Positions 34,594 to 42,415 of a DNA stretch of 47,348 bases are shown here, in pieces. The DNA comes from Burkholderiaceae bacterium. Lineage in GTDB: Bacteria > Pseudomonadota > Gammaproteobacteria > Burkholderiales > Burkholderiaceae_D. Under the pieces are notes generated by a model. That model saw nothing but the letters and a program-made list of their open reading frames with translations, was not told the origin of the DNA and did no database searches. Location of the stretch: assembly GCA_019751755.1 (NCBI GenBank), contig JAIENA010000011.1, forward strand, positions 1-47,348, given 5' to 3'. How positions within the stretch are numbered: the first letter of the stretch is position 1; each line of letters starts with the position of its first letter. The position numbers and the translations under genes were made by a program.

Positions 34594-36945
34594 TTGACCA
34601 AACTCTTCCCACTATGGGGAGCGACCGCTGCATTGACGGCCGCCCTGACCACCTGCCTGATCCCCTCCGACGCCGTGGCGCAAGCGGCGTATACGCCGGT
34701 CGCGTTCCAGAACGCGTCGGTCCACGATCCGTCCATCATCAAGTCCGGCGGCACGTATTATGTGTTCGGCTCGCACCTGGCGTCGGCCAAGTCCACCGAC
34801 TTGATGAAGTGGACGCCAATGACGGATGGCGTCAGCGCCACCAATGCGCTGTTCCTCAACGGTTCGGCCAACGTGTATACGGAACTGGCGGAAACTTTCA
34901 GCTGGGCGCAAACGTCCACCTTATGGGCGCCCGACGTGATCCGTCTGGCCGACGGCAAGTACTACATGTACTACAACGCCTGCAAGGGCGATTCGCCGCG
35001 CTCCGCACTGGGCATCGCCGTGGCCGACAAGATCGAAGGCCCGTATGTCAACAAGGGCATCATCCTGAAGTCCGGCATGTGGGGCCAGGCCAGTCATGAT
35101 GGCACCGTATACGACGCCCTCAAGCACCCGAACACCGTGGATCCGAACGTGTTCTTCGATAACGGCGGGCGCCTGTGGATGGTGTACGGCTCGTATTCGG
35201 GCGGCATCTTCATTTTGCAAATGAACCCCACCACCGGCATGCCGTTGCCGGGCCAGGGCTACGGCAAGCGCCTGATGGGCGGTAACCACAGCCGCATCGA
35301 AGCGGCCTACGTGATGTACAGCCCCGTCACGCAGTACTACTACCTGTTCTCGTCGTTTGGCGGCCTCGATGCCAGCGGCGGCTATAACATGCGGGTGGCG
35401 CGCGCCACCTCGCCGGACGGCCCGTACGTCGATGCGCAGGGCGTCAACATGGCCAACGTCAAGTCCGACCCAAGTAAGCCGCTGTTTGACGATGCCTCGA
35501 TCGCGCCGTATGGCGTGAAAATCATGGGCAACTTCCTGTTCGAGCGCAAGATTGGCGATGCCGGCACCGGCATTGGCACCGGCTATGTGTCGGCCGGCCA
35601 CAATTCGGCGTATTACGATGCCGCCACCGGCAAGCACTTCCTGGTGTTCCACAGCCGTTTCCCCGAGCGCGGCGAACAGCATGAAATCCGCGTGCACCAG
35701 ATGTTCATGAATGCCGACGGCTGGCCGGTGGTGGCGCCTTACCGCCATGCCAATGAAACGCTGGCCACGGTGCGGCGCGAATTCGTGTTGGGCGACTATC
35801 TGTATGTCAACCATGCCAAGGACATTTCCGCCACCATCAAGAAATCCAAGCTGATCACGCTGAACAGCAATGGCAGCGTCACCGGCGCGGTCAGCGGCAG
35901 CTGGGCGCTGGTCGGCAACAACCAGGTCGAAATCAGCCTGCCCGGTGCGTCGCCGTTCAAAGGCGTGTTCCTCAGCCAGTGGGATGAAACCTCGAAAAGT
36001 TATGTAATGACGTTCTCGGCCACCTCGCGTGAAGGGGTCTCCATTATGGGCAGCCGCCTGATCCCGCGCACCGATGCGCAAGTGGCCAGCGCCGTCTATA
36101 ACGAACTGAGTCTGGGCAATACCAATGCCGTGACCGGCGACCTGACGCTGCCGACCAGCGGCGCGCGCGACACCGTGATCACGTGGACCTCGTCGAATCC
36201 GGCCGTGTTGAGCGCTACCGGCAAGGTCACCAGCCCGGTCGCCGACGTTACTGTGACGCTGACCGCCACCATTACCAAGGGCGCCACCACCTATGCCAAG
36301 CCATTCGTGGTGACGGTGCGCAAGCTGGGCAGCATGCTGGCCAATTACACGTTTGACGGCCATTTGCGCGATGCGGCGGGTACCTTTGGCGCCGGCACGG
36401 TGGTCGGCAACCGCATCGACGCGGCCGGCGGCAGCCTGTCGTATGAGGCCGGCATCAAAGGTAGTGCCGCCGTCTTCAACGGCGCCACCGGCGTGCGCCT
36501 GCCGGACGGCCTGATCGCCGCCAACACCTATACCGTGGCGCTGTGGCTCAAGCCGGCCCAGTTGACGGCGTTTACCACCACCTTCTTCGGCGCCCGCAGC
36601 GGCGACGCCTGGGTCAGCCTGCTGCCCAAGGGACATGATTTTGTCGGCGGCGCCTCGATGCTGTGGTCGGGCACCGCATGGTATGACGCGGGCCTGGGCA
36701 TGAACATCCCGACCGGTCAGTGGTCGCACCTGGCCTTCACTGTCAAGAACGGTGCGGTCAATGTCTACGTCAATGGCGTCAAGCGCTTTAGCGGCGCCAA
36801 TTTCCCCAACGTGTTTACGACAACAAACGGCGTGTTCGCGCTGGGCGTGAACTGGTGGGATACGCCATATAAAGGAGCGATGGACGACTTGCGCATCTAT
36901 GGCGCGGCCTTGAGCGACGCGGAAATCGCCAGCATCGCACGCTAA
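34594..36945 (+). CDS. Exported GH43 endo-arabinanase-like hydrolase with C-terminal LamG-like domain
   Basis: I chose a TTG start at 34594 (783 residues): GGAGA at 34584-34588 is five bases upstream, and translation from it gives a clean signal peptide (ATAALTAALTTCLIPSDAVAQA). The ATG at 34543 adds 17 residues and has no such site. The GH43 five-blade propeller shows the catalytic base in VHDPSIIK, NTVDPNVFFDNGG, and the acid in GNHSRIEAAYVMYSP, the pattern of endo-1,5-alpha-L-arabinanases. After it come an atrophied bacterial Ig-like repeat (about 500-590) and a concanavalin/LamG-like domain (about 600-780) that may bind carbohydrate. The enzyme likely degrades plant arabinan outside the cytoplasm. 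Confidence 0.87.
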   Translation: MTKLFPLWGATAALTAALTTCLIPSDAVAQAAYTPVAFQNASVHDPSIIKSGGTYYVFGSHLASAKSTDLMKWTPMTDGVSATNALFLNGSANVYTELAETFSWAQTSTLWAPDVIRLADGKYYMYYNACKGDSPRSALGIAVADKIEGPYVNKGIILKSGMWGQASHDGTVYDALKHPNTVDPNVFFDNGGRLWMVYGSYSGGIFILQMNPTTGMPLPGQGYGKRLMGGNHSRIEAAYVMYSPVTQYYYLFSSFGGLDASGGYNMRVARATSPDGPYVDAQGVNMANVKSDPSKPLFDDASIAPYGVKIMGNFLFERKIGDAGTGIGTGYVSAGHNSAYYDAATGKHFLVFHSRFPERGEQHEIRVHQMFMNADGWPVVAPYRHANETLATVRREFVLGDYLYVNHAKDISATIKKSKLITLNSNGSVTGAVSGSWALVGNNQVEISLPGASPFKGVFLSQWDETSKSYVMTFSATSREGVSIMGSRLIPRTDAQVASAVYNELSLGNTNAVTGDLTLPTSGARDTVITWTSSNPAVLSATGKVTSPVADVTVTLTATITKGATTYAKPFVVTVRKLGSMLANYTFDGHLRDAAGTFGAGTVVGNRIDAAGGSLSYEAGIKGSAAVFNGATGVRLPDGLIAANTYTVALWLKPAQLTAFTTTFFGARSGDAWVSLLPKGHDFVGGASMLWSGTAWYDAGLGMNIPTGQWSHLAFTVKNGAVNVYVNGVKRFSGANFPNVFTTTNGVFALGVNWWDTPYKGAMDDLRIYGAALSDAEIASIAR

Positions 36946-36962
36946 ATTCACGGAGATTGATA

Positions 36963-37559
36963 ATGAAACAGATGACGAAACAAATGCCGACACTGACGAT
37001 GACACTCAAGAACATGCTGCTGTCCCTGGCGCTGGGACTAGCTTGCGCCAGCGCCAGCGCGGGCGTGGTGACGTTCGACGACCTGTCCGGCGACTATACC
37101 GACGCCATCGCCGCCGGCTACCAGGGTTTTAACTGGGACAACATGAACGCGATCGGCGCGGACGCCTTCCCCGGCAGCGGCTATGCAACGGGCGCCGTGT
37201 CGGGCGCCAACACCGCCTTCAACCGCGATGGCGGCACGGTGGCCATTTCCAAGGCCGGTGCCGGCGCCTTTGATTTTATTGGCGCCTACTTCACGTCGGC
37301 GTGGCTGGACCAGGAGCTGTCGTTCGAGGGCTATGCCAACGGCCAACTGCGCTATGCCAGCCCGGCGTCCTTCGTGATCGACACCGTGACGCCGCTGTGG
37401 GTGGGATTGAACTGGAGCGGCATCGATACGCTGGTGATCTACAACAGCAGCGGCACCCAGTGGGCGATGGACAATATGACGGTGCCGGAGCCGTCGTCGC
37501 TGGCGCTGTTGGGCGTGGCGGCGATGGGCTGGATGCTGGCGCGCCGCCGGCGCCATTGA
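36963..37559 (+). CDS. PEP-CTERM sorting-domain protein
   Basis: The protein has 198 residues from the ATG at 36963, which has GGAG seven bases upstream. A signal peptide ends near CASASA before GVVTF. The C-terminus is a PEP-CTERM tripartite signal: VPEP, a hydrophobic helix (SLALLGVAAMGWMLA), then RRRRH. Such proteins are cleaved and sorted by an exosortase, usually in bacteria that make an exopolysaccharide matrix. The body, rich in Gly, Ala and aromatic residues, is not recognised beyond a possible beta-sandwich. It follows the GH43 gene by 17 bases and may be co-transcribed. Confidence 0.87.
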   Translation: MKQMTKQMPTLTMTLKNMLLSLALGLACASASAGVVTFDDLSGDYTDAIAAGYQGFNWDNMNAIGADAFPGSGYATGAVSGANTAFNRDGGTVAISKAGAGAFDFIGAYFTSAWLDQELSFEGYANGQLRYASPASFVIDTVTPLWVGLNWSGIDTLVIYNSSGTQWAMDNMTVPEPSSLALLGVAAMGWMLARRRRH

Positions 37560-37643
37560 TCCGCCGGCGTGGTGCTGTCGGAGGCGGGGTGGGCGAGGCC
37601 AGCGATGGCCTTGCCGCATAGCCAGGCTAGGTACGCGCCCCTT

Positions 37644-37670
37644 AGGCCCCCGGTATTGCACCCGGGGCCT
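37644..37670 (-). terminator. GC-rich hairpin downstream of the aspartate kinase gene
   Basis: AGGCCCC (37644-37650) pairs with GGGGCCT (37664-37670). It lies between the convergent PEP-CTERM and aspartate kinase genes. No T-run follows on either strand, so intrinsic termination is doubtful. Confidence 0.3.
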
Positions 37671-37697
37671 TGCCGCTAGCGGGCCGCACCGGGCCGC

Positions 37698-39104
37698 TTA
37701 GGCGGCGTTGAAGAAATGGTCGTGAATCGCTTGCAGCGCCAGCTTGCGGTCGTTGCGGTCGACCAGCATATAGGCCGCCACTTCGCTGGCGCCGGCTGCC
37801 GCCAGCGTGACGCGCACGCCGCCCGCCAGCGCGGCCGATAAGGCCCGGCTGGCGATCGCGCTGCCGACATTCGAGGCATCGAGCACGCCATCGCCGACCA
37901 CCGCGACGATCGCCACCGCGTCATTGCGCGACACTTCCACCACGCCGGGGATATGGTGGCCGGCCACGGCGGCATAGGCAGCCTCCAGATGGTCGCGCGA
38001 CAGCAGCACATTGATGGCGGTTTGCGCCGTCAGCACGCTCTTGATGTTGATGCCGTGGCGGTCCAGCGCGGACGTGACTTCGGCCAGGATGCCTGGCTTG
38101 AAGCCGACGCCGGGGCCGTGCAGTTTCAGGATCGCGACGTCATCGCTGGACGACACGCTTTTCACCACGTCACGCGTGACGGTGCGCTCGGCGTCGATCA
38201 CGGTAAACGGGTGCAGGCCCAGTTCCGGCTTGGTGATGTTCAGGATGCGGATCGGGATGCCCTGGTCGAACAGCGGTTCGACCGTGCGCGGGTGCAGGAT
38301 CTTGGCGCCGAAGTACGACAGTTCCGCCGCTTCCAGGTAGTGCAGCCGGGCGATCGAATGGGCCTTGCCGACAGCGCCAGGGTCGGCGCTGAGGAAGCCA
38401 TCGACGTCCTTCCACACATCGAGCGATTCGGCGCCGATGCAGCGCGCAATCGAGGCGGCCGAATAATCGGAGCCGCCGCGCCCGAACAGCGTCGGCTTGC
38501 TGTCGCGGCTGACGCCATAAAAGCCCGGCACCACCACCACGCCGTCGCCGGCCAGCGCTTGCGACACCGGCCCGGTGCTGGCCTCGAAATCGCAGGCGGC
38601 ATTGCCGAACACGCCGTCCGAGATCAGCCCGATATCTTCCGGCAGCGCTTCGCGCGCGTTGATGCCACGGCTTTGCAGCACGTCGGTCAGCAGCAAGCTG
38701 GACAGGCGTTCACCGTAGCTGAGGATGGCGTCGTTGACGAAATCCGGCACGTCGCCGATGTAATGGATGCCGGTCAGGTAGCGCGTCAGCTGGTCCAGCC
38801 GCGCATTGAGCGCCGCTTCGGTCTTGGCGCGCTGCGCCGGGTCCGCGATGTTCGCTTCCAGGATCTCTTTTTTCAACGCGCGCAGCGCCAGCGTGTAGTC
38901 CTGGCTTTCCGCCAGTGCCGAGATGGTGCCGGCGCCCTGGCGGGCCGCCTGCACGCAATCGATCAGCGCGTTGGTGATGCCGTAGAAGGCCGACACCACC
39001 AGCACCAATGGGCGGTTATAGGTTTGCACCACATTGGCCACGCGGTCGATGTCTTCCGGCCGCCGCAGGTTGGAGCCCCCGAATTTCACGACGATTTTTT
39101 TCAT
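37698..39104 (-). CDS. lysC: Aspartate kinase
   Basis: The protein has 468 residues. The amino-acid-kinase domain shows VVKFGGSN at the start, SYGERLSSLLL, GRGGSDYSAA, VWKDVDGFLSADP and LSYFGAKILHPRT. Two ACT regulatory domains follow (VAILKLHGPGVGFKPGILAEV and VAIVAVVGDGVLDAS). It phosphorylates aspartate at the entry to lysine, threonine and methionine synthesis. At 468 residues it is longer than typical betaproteobacterial LysC (about 405-420) and nearer the aspartokinase part of ThrA-type enzymes, so it may be a second isoenzyme. No other gene of the pathway is adjacent. Transcription is divergent from the six-cysteine protein. Confidence 0.9.
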   Translation of the reverse strand: MKKIVVKFGGSNLRRPEDIDRVANVVQTYNRPLVLVVSAFYGITNALIDCVQAARQGAGTISALAESQDYTLALRALKKEILEANIADPAQRAKTEAALNARLDQLTRYLTGIHYIGDVPDFVNDAILSYGERLSSLLLTDVLQSRGINAREALPEDIGLISDGVFGNAACDFEASTGPVSQALAGDGVVVVPGFYGVSRDSKPTLFGRGGSDYSAASIARCIGAESLDVWKDVDGFLSADPGAVGKAHSIARLHYLEAAELSYFGAKILHPRTVEPLFDQGIPIRILNITKPELGLHPFTVIDAERTVTRDVVKSVSSSDDVAILKLHGPGVGFKPGILAEVTSALDRHGINIKSVLTAQTAINVLLSRDHLEAAYAAVAGHHIPGVVEVSRNDAVAIVAVVGDGVLDASNVGSAIASRALSAALAGGVRVTLAAAGASEVAAYMLVDRNDRKLALQAIHDHFFNAA

Positions 39105-39220
39105 TTTTTAACTTCCAGCAAGGCAAAAGTGCAGTATAGCGGCAAACTTTTTGGACCGGGCGGTTGTGAACGAAAGCATCGCGCGTACAATCGAAACTTC
39201 CTGAATACAACGAGATCGCC

Positions 39221-39583
39221 ATGAAGCCATTGATTGCGTTAATGACCCTGTTGCTGGCGGGCGCGGCCCACGCTGACAGCGGCGGCCTGTGCCAGTCCGT
39301 GTGTGCAACCGATAAGCGTGAATGCCGCAGCGAGGCGGCGTCGTTGGCGGAAGACGATAAATTGCCGTTGCTGTCGATGGAAGACCTGAACCCGAATGCG
39401 CGGGTGGCGCGCGGCATGGCGGACAAGCCAAGCGAGGCGCAGGCGAAGCAGGGCTATGAGAGCCGCCGCGTGCGCGAGCAGCGCAGCTGCGACACGCAAT
39501 ACCTGCGCTGCGTGCAGGCTTGCGCAAAGCAGGAAAATCCCAAGCAGGAAGCGCCGAGGGCGCAGCCGTCCAAGCAAAATTAA
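39221..39583 (+). CDS. Small exported protein with mirror-image cysteine pattern
   Basis: I do not recognise this 120-residue protein. A signal peptide (LIALMTLLLAGAAHA) suggests export to the periplasm. The mature part has six cysteines spaced C-x3-C-x6-C, about 65 residues, then C-x6-C-x3-C. This symmetric layout would suit two antiparallel helices joined by disulphides. The end is Gln/Pro/Lys-rich. GAGAT lies before the ATG. It is divergent from the aspartate kinase gene and convergent with the cupin gene. No function is proposed. Confidence 0.7.
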   Translation: MKPLIALMTLLLAGAAHADSGGLCQSVCATDKRECRSEAASLAEDDKLPLLSMEDLNPNARVARGMADKPSEAQAKQGYESRRVREQRSCDTQYLRCVQACAKQENPKQEAPRAQPSKQN

Positions 39584-39654
39584 GCCAGGCGGAAGGTCAA
39601 GTCGGGCCCGATGCGCCTGGCCGGTCGCGCCGGGCCAGGAGGCCCGGCGGCGGC

Positions 39655-40554
39655 TCAGCCTGGCAGCGTGGTGTCGCCCTGCAAGGCGAACGGCACGCCG
39701 CGCGCCCAGCGGTTGGCCGACAGTGAAAACGTTTGCGCCCGCACCTGGTGGAACCAGCCGGCCGGCACGTACAGCATATCGCCCGGTTGCACGAGACATT
39801 CAATGATGGTGGCCTGGCGCGCCAGCGGGAACTGGTCATAGTCCGGCGCTTCCGGATCGAACGGCGAGCCGAACAACATGGCATTGGCTTCGCGCGGATA
39901 CAGGAAGGCGTCGTGATGCGGCGGAGCCAGGAAAATGCGCTTGGTGCCCCAGATCTGCGCAAAGATATTGTCGTCGTAATCGCAGTGCAGCGGCGTCACC
40001 GTCTTGGCCGGGCCAATCCAGAAACGCGCCGGTCCCATCTTGCCAAAATAGGTCGGCCAGTGGCACAGGTGGTTCAATTCCCGCAATTCCAGGTTGCCGA
40101 CATAAGGTGGTAAATTCTGTGGTAAATCCGTTTCGCCGGACGACGACAGGTCGAGGTAATCGAGCATCGACATGTCGTGCATCGCGCGGTCCGGCGCAAA
40201 GGCCGTGTTGACGTAATCGCCGACCCGCGCGCGCACCGGCAAATGGCCGTATTGTTCGCGCAGCTGTTGCGGCGTGAGGCCACACAGTGGCCAGCGGTTG
40301 ACGATGCCTTCGATCAGGAACGGCAAGCCTTCGCCGGCGCGCGCGCGGAACACGGCCGCGCCGGGTTTTTTCAGGCGCGCGATCGACGTGATGGCCGCGG
40401 CCACCCGGCTGGCCTGTTTGATGGCGTCACGCATCTGCTCGATCGAGGCGACGCCGCGGATTTGCGCGGCCTTCTGTTCCCGTGCCGCGCGCACGGCGGC
40501 GGAATTTTCCGGCAGCGGCGGCAGCTGAGGTCGTATTTGGCGTGGGTCGGTCAT
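39655..40554 (-). CDS. JmjC / cupin_8 family iron-dependent oxygenase-like protein
   Basis: The protein has 299 residues. The cupin-like JmjC core shows the facial triad: H-x-D in TPLHCDYDDN and a distal His in VPAGWFHQVRA. Further typical blocks are FRFWIGP-like ARFWIGPAKT, IFAQIWGTKRIFLAPP and PGDMLYVPAGW. Family members are Fe(II)/2-oxoglutarate hydroxylases acting on proteins or small molecules. The start overlaps the stop of the AI-2E-family transporter gene by four bases, so the two are co-transcribed. The substrate is unknown. Confidence 0.85.
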   Translation of the reverse strand: MTDPRQIRPQLPPLPENSAAVRAAREQKAAQIRGVASIEQMRDAIKQASRVAAAITSIARLKKPGAAVFRARAGEGLPFLIEGIVNRWPLCGLTPQQLREQYGHLPVRARVGDYVNTAFAPDRAMHDMSMLDYLDLSSSGETDLPQNLPPYVGNLELRELNHLCHWPTYFGKMGPARFWIGPAKTVTPLHCDYDDNIFAQIWGTKRIFLAPPHHDAFLYPREANAMLFGSPFDPEAPDYDQFPLARQATIIECLVQPGDMLYVPAGWFHQVRAQTFSLSANRWARGVPFALQGDTTLPG

Positions 40555-42353
40555 ATGCCGCTCTCCACAAACGCGCGCGCCTGCTCAAACGATTGCACCA
40601 CCAGGTCGACCGCCTTTTCGACCTCCGCCTGGCGCGTGACCTTGCCGTCGAGCTGCAGTTTGATGACCACGATGCAGGCGTGCGGCATGGCTGAGCGCAG
40701 GTCCGCCACGGCGTCGAGCCAGGCGCCGGTATTGGTGTCCTCCGGGTAGGGCAGGAACACGGTCGAGACCAGATGCGCCTTGTCTTCGCCGGGACTGTCT
40801 TCCAGCCGGTTCAGCGCCACGCTGCGCGCATCGGCGCCGCCTTCGGCCAGTGCGCGCACCAACAACTCCGACAGGAAGTCTTCGCGGTCGCTGCCCAAGC
40901 CCGCGCACAAGGTTACCGAGCGGTCCGGCACATCCAGTGAACCCTGCCACTGGCCGGTGCGGGCCTGGCGCAGCTTGCGCAGGTGCGAGCCGATATTCTT
41001 GTCCATCAGCGGCACGCGCTTGCGCTTGCAGGGCCCGTCGGCACCGGGCGCCGAAATCGCTTCGGTGACTTCGACGATGGTCTTGCGCAACTGGTCCAGC
41101 TGGCCGTCGCCGACCTTACCGCTTTCGATTTCCGGCACCGCCATCGCCATGCCGGGAATTAAGACCTTGTCGCAATACGCCGCCAGGCTGCCCCGTTTCA
41201 GACGGACCATGCCATCGCGCACGATGGCGGCGATATCGCCGGCCAGCGCGCGCTGGTAAAAGCGCTGGGCCGCGCCGACGCTGGGTGCCGCGCCCAGCAA
41301 GGTCGTCAACGGTGACAGCGCCTGCACATGGCGGCCCGCCACCACCAGACACAAGGTCAATGGCGTCGACAGGATCAGGCCGACCGGGCCCCACAAGGTG
41401 CCCCACACCAGCGCCGCGACAATCACCGCCAGCGGCGACAGGCCCGACGAATGGCCGTAGACGCGCGGCTCGACCAAATAAGCCACGCTGACTTCCAGTA
41501 CCAGGAACAGCGCCATGCAGGTCAGCGCCAGGGTCCAGCCGGGACCAGCGGCGGCCGCGAACAGGGCGATCAATGAGCCGGCAATGAGCATGCCGAGGTA
41601 GGGCACGAAGCGCAGCACGCCGGCCAGCGTGCCCCACAGGAAGGCATGCGGCAGCCCCAGTAGCCACAGCGTGGCGGCGATCGCCAGCCCGAAGGCGGCA
41701 TTGACGATGATTTGCGCGAAGAAAAAGCGCGAAATGCCCTGCGCCGCGTCGGCCAGGGTTTGCATGGTGCGGCTGATGGCGGTGTCGCCGGCCAGCCGTA
41801 TCAGGCGGTCTTGCAGTGATTCGTGTTCCAGCGAGATAAAGATGAACAGCACCAGCACGATGCCGGCCTGGCCGAGCGGGCCGGAAATCTGCGACAGCAG
41901 CTTGCCGGCGGTGTCTTGCACGTTGGGGCGGGGCGGGGCGGGCGCCGTGGCGCGCGATGGCGCTGGCGTGGCATACAGCGCGCCCGGCACATCGACCACT
42001 TGCAGCCGCGCTTCAAGGGTCGCCAGTGGACGCTCCGCCAGCCGCTGCAACTGTTTGGTCTTGGCCCGCAATTCTTTGCGGTAGCTGGGCAGGTCATCGG
42101 TCAGGCTGGCAAATTGCCCGACCATCACGGCCCCCAGCCCGGCCAGCACCAGCGCCGCCATGATCACGGTGACCAGGGTGGCGGGAGCGCGGCTCAGGCC
42201 CAGGCGCGTAAAGCGGCGCGTCAACGGCGCGACGGCGGCACTGAGGATGGCGGCCAGCGCCAGTGATTGCAGCACGTCGCGGCCAAAGTACAGGATGGCC
42301 AGCAGGCAGGTGGCGCTGATGATGTAGAGCGGGCGGGTGGGCAGGGTGGACAT
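40551..42353 (-). CDS. AI-2E-family transporter with extra C-terminal domain
   Basis: The protein has 600 residues; typical AI-2E/PerM-family proteins are about 350. Residues 1-350 hold about eight membrane helices with the family pattern (LFIFISLE, GLPHAFLWGTLAGVLRFVPYLGMLI, VEPRVYGHSSGLSPLAVIVAALVWG, GPVGLILSTPLT). Residues about 365-600 form a soluble region not seen in ordinary members: a helical linker, then an alpha/beta part (VTLCAGLGSDREDFLSELLV, VSTVFLPYPEDTNTGAWLDAV, ACIVVIKLQLDGKV). The family exports various substrates; signal-molecule transport should not be assumed. It overlaps the JmjC-type gene by four bases. Confidence 0.87.
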   Translation of the reverse strand: MSTLPTRPLYIISATCLLAILYFGRDVLQSLALAAILSAAVAPLTRRFTRLGLSRAPATLVTVIMAALVLAGLGAVMVGQFASLTDDLPSYRKELRAKTKQLQRLAERPLATLEARLQVVDVPGALYATPAPSRATAPAPPRPNVQDTAGKLLSQISGPLGQAGIVLVLFIFISLEHESLQDRLIRLAGDTAISRTMQTLADAAQGISRFFFAQIIVNAAFGLAIAATLWLLGLPHAFLWGTLAGVLRFVPYLGMLIAGSLIALFAAAAGPGWTLALTCMALFLVLEVSVAYLVEPRVYGHSSGLSPLAVIVAALVWGTLWGPVGLILSTPLTLCLVVAGRHVQALSPLTTLLGAAPSVGAAQRFYQRALAGDIAAIVRDGMVRLKRGSLAAYCDKVLIPGMAMAVPEIESGKVGDGQLDQLRKTIVEVTEAISAPGADGPCKRKRVPLMDKNIGSHLRKLRQARTGQWQGSLDVPDRSVTLCAGLGSDREDFLSELLVRALAEGGADARSVALNRLEDSPGEDKAHLVSTVFLPYPEDTNTGAWLDAVADLRSAMPHACIVVIKLQLDGKVTRQAEVEKAVDLVVQSFEQARAFVESGI

Positions 42354-42415
42354 CGGGTTGACCAGCGGTGTAATAGGTCGTCATTGTAACTGCGCCACCC
42401 GCCGTGGCACAGGGG

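Noticed and set aside
34921..37005. 694-codon minus-strand frame opposite the arabinanase
   Set aside because: Antisense to a clear GH43 gene; composition is that of a shadow frame.
37644..37670. Hairpin considered as a strong intrinsic terminator
   Set aside because: The stem is strong but lacks a T-run on either strand, so it is listed only at low confidence.
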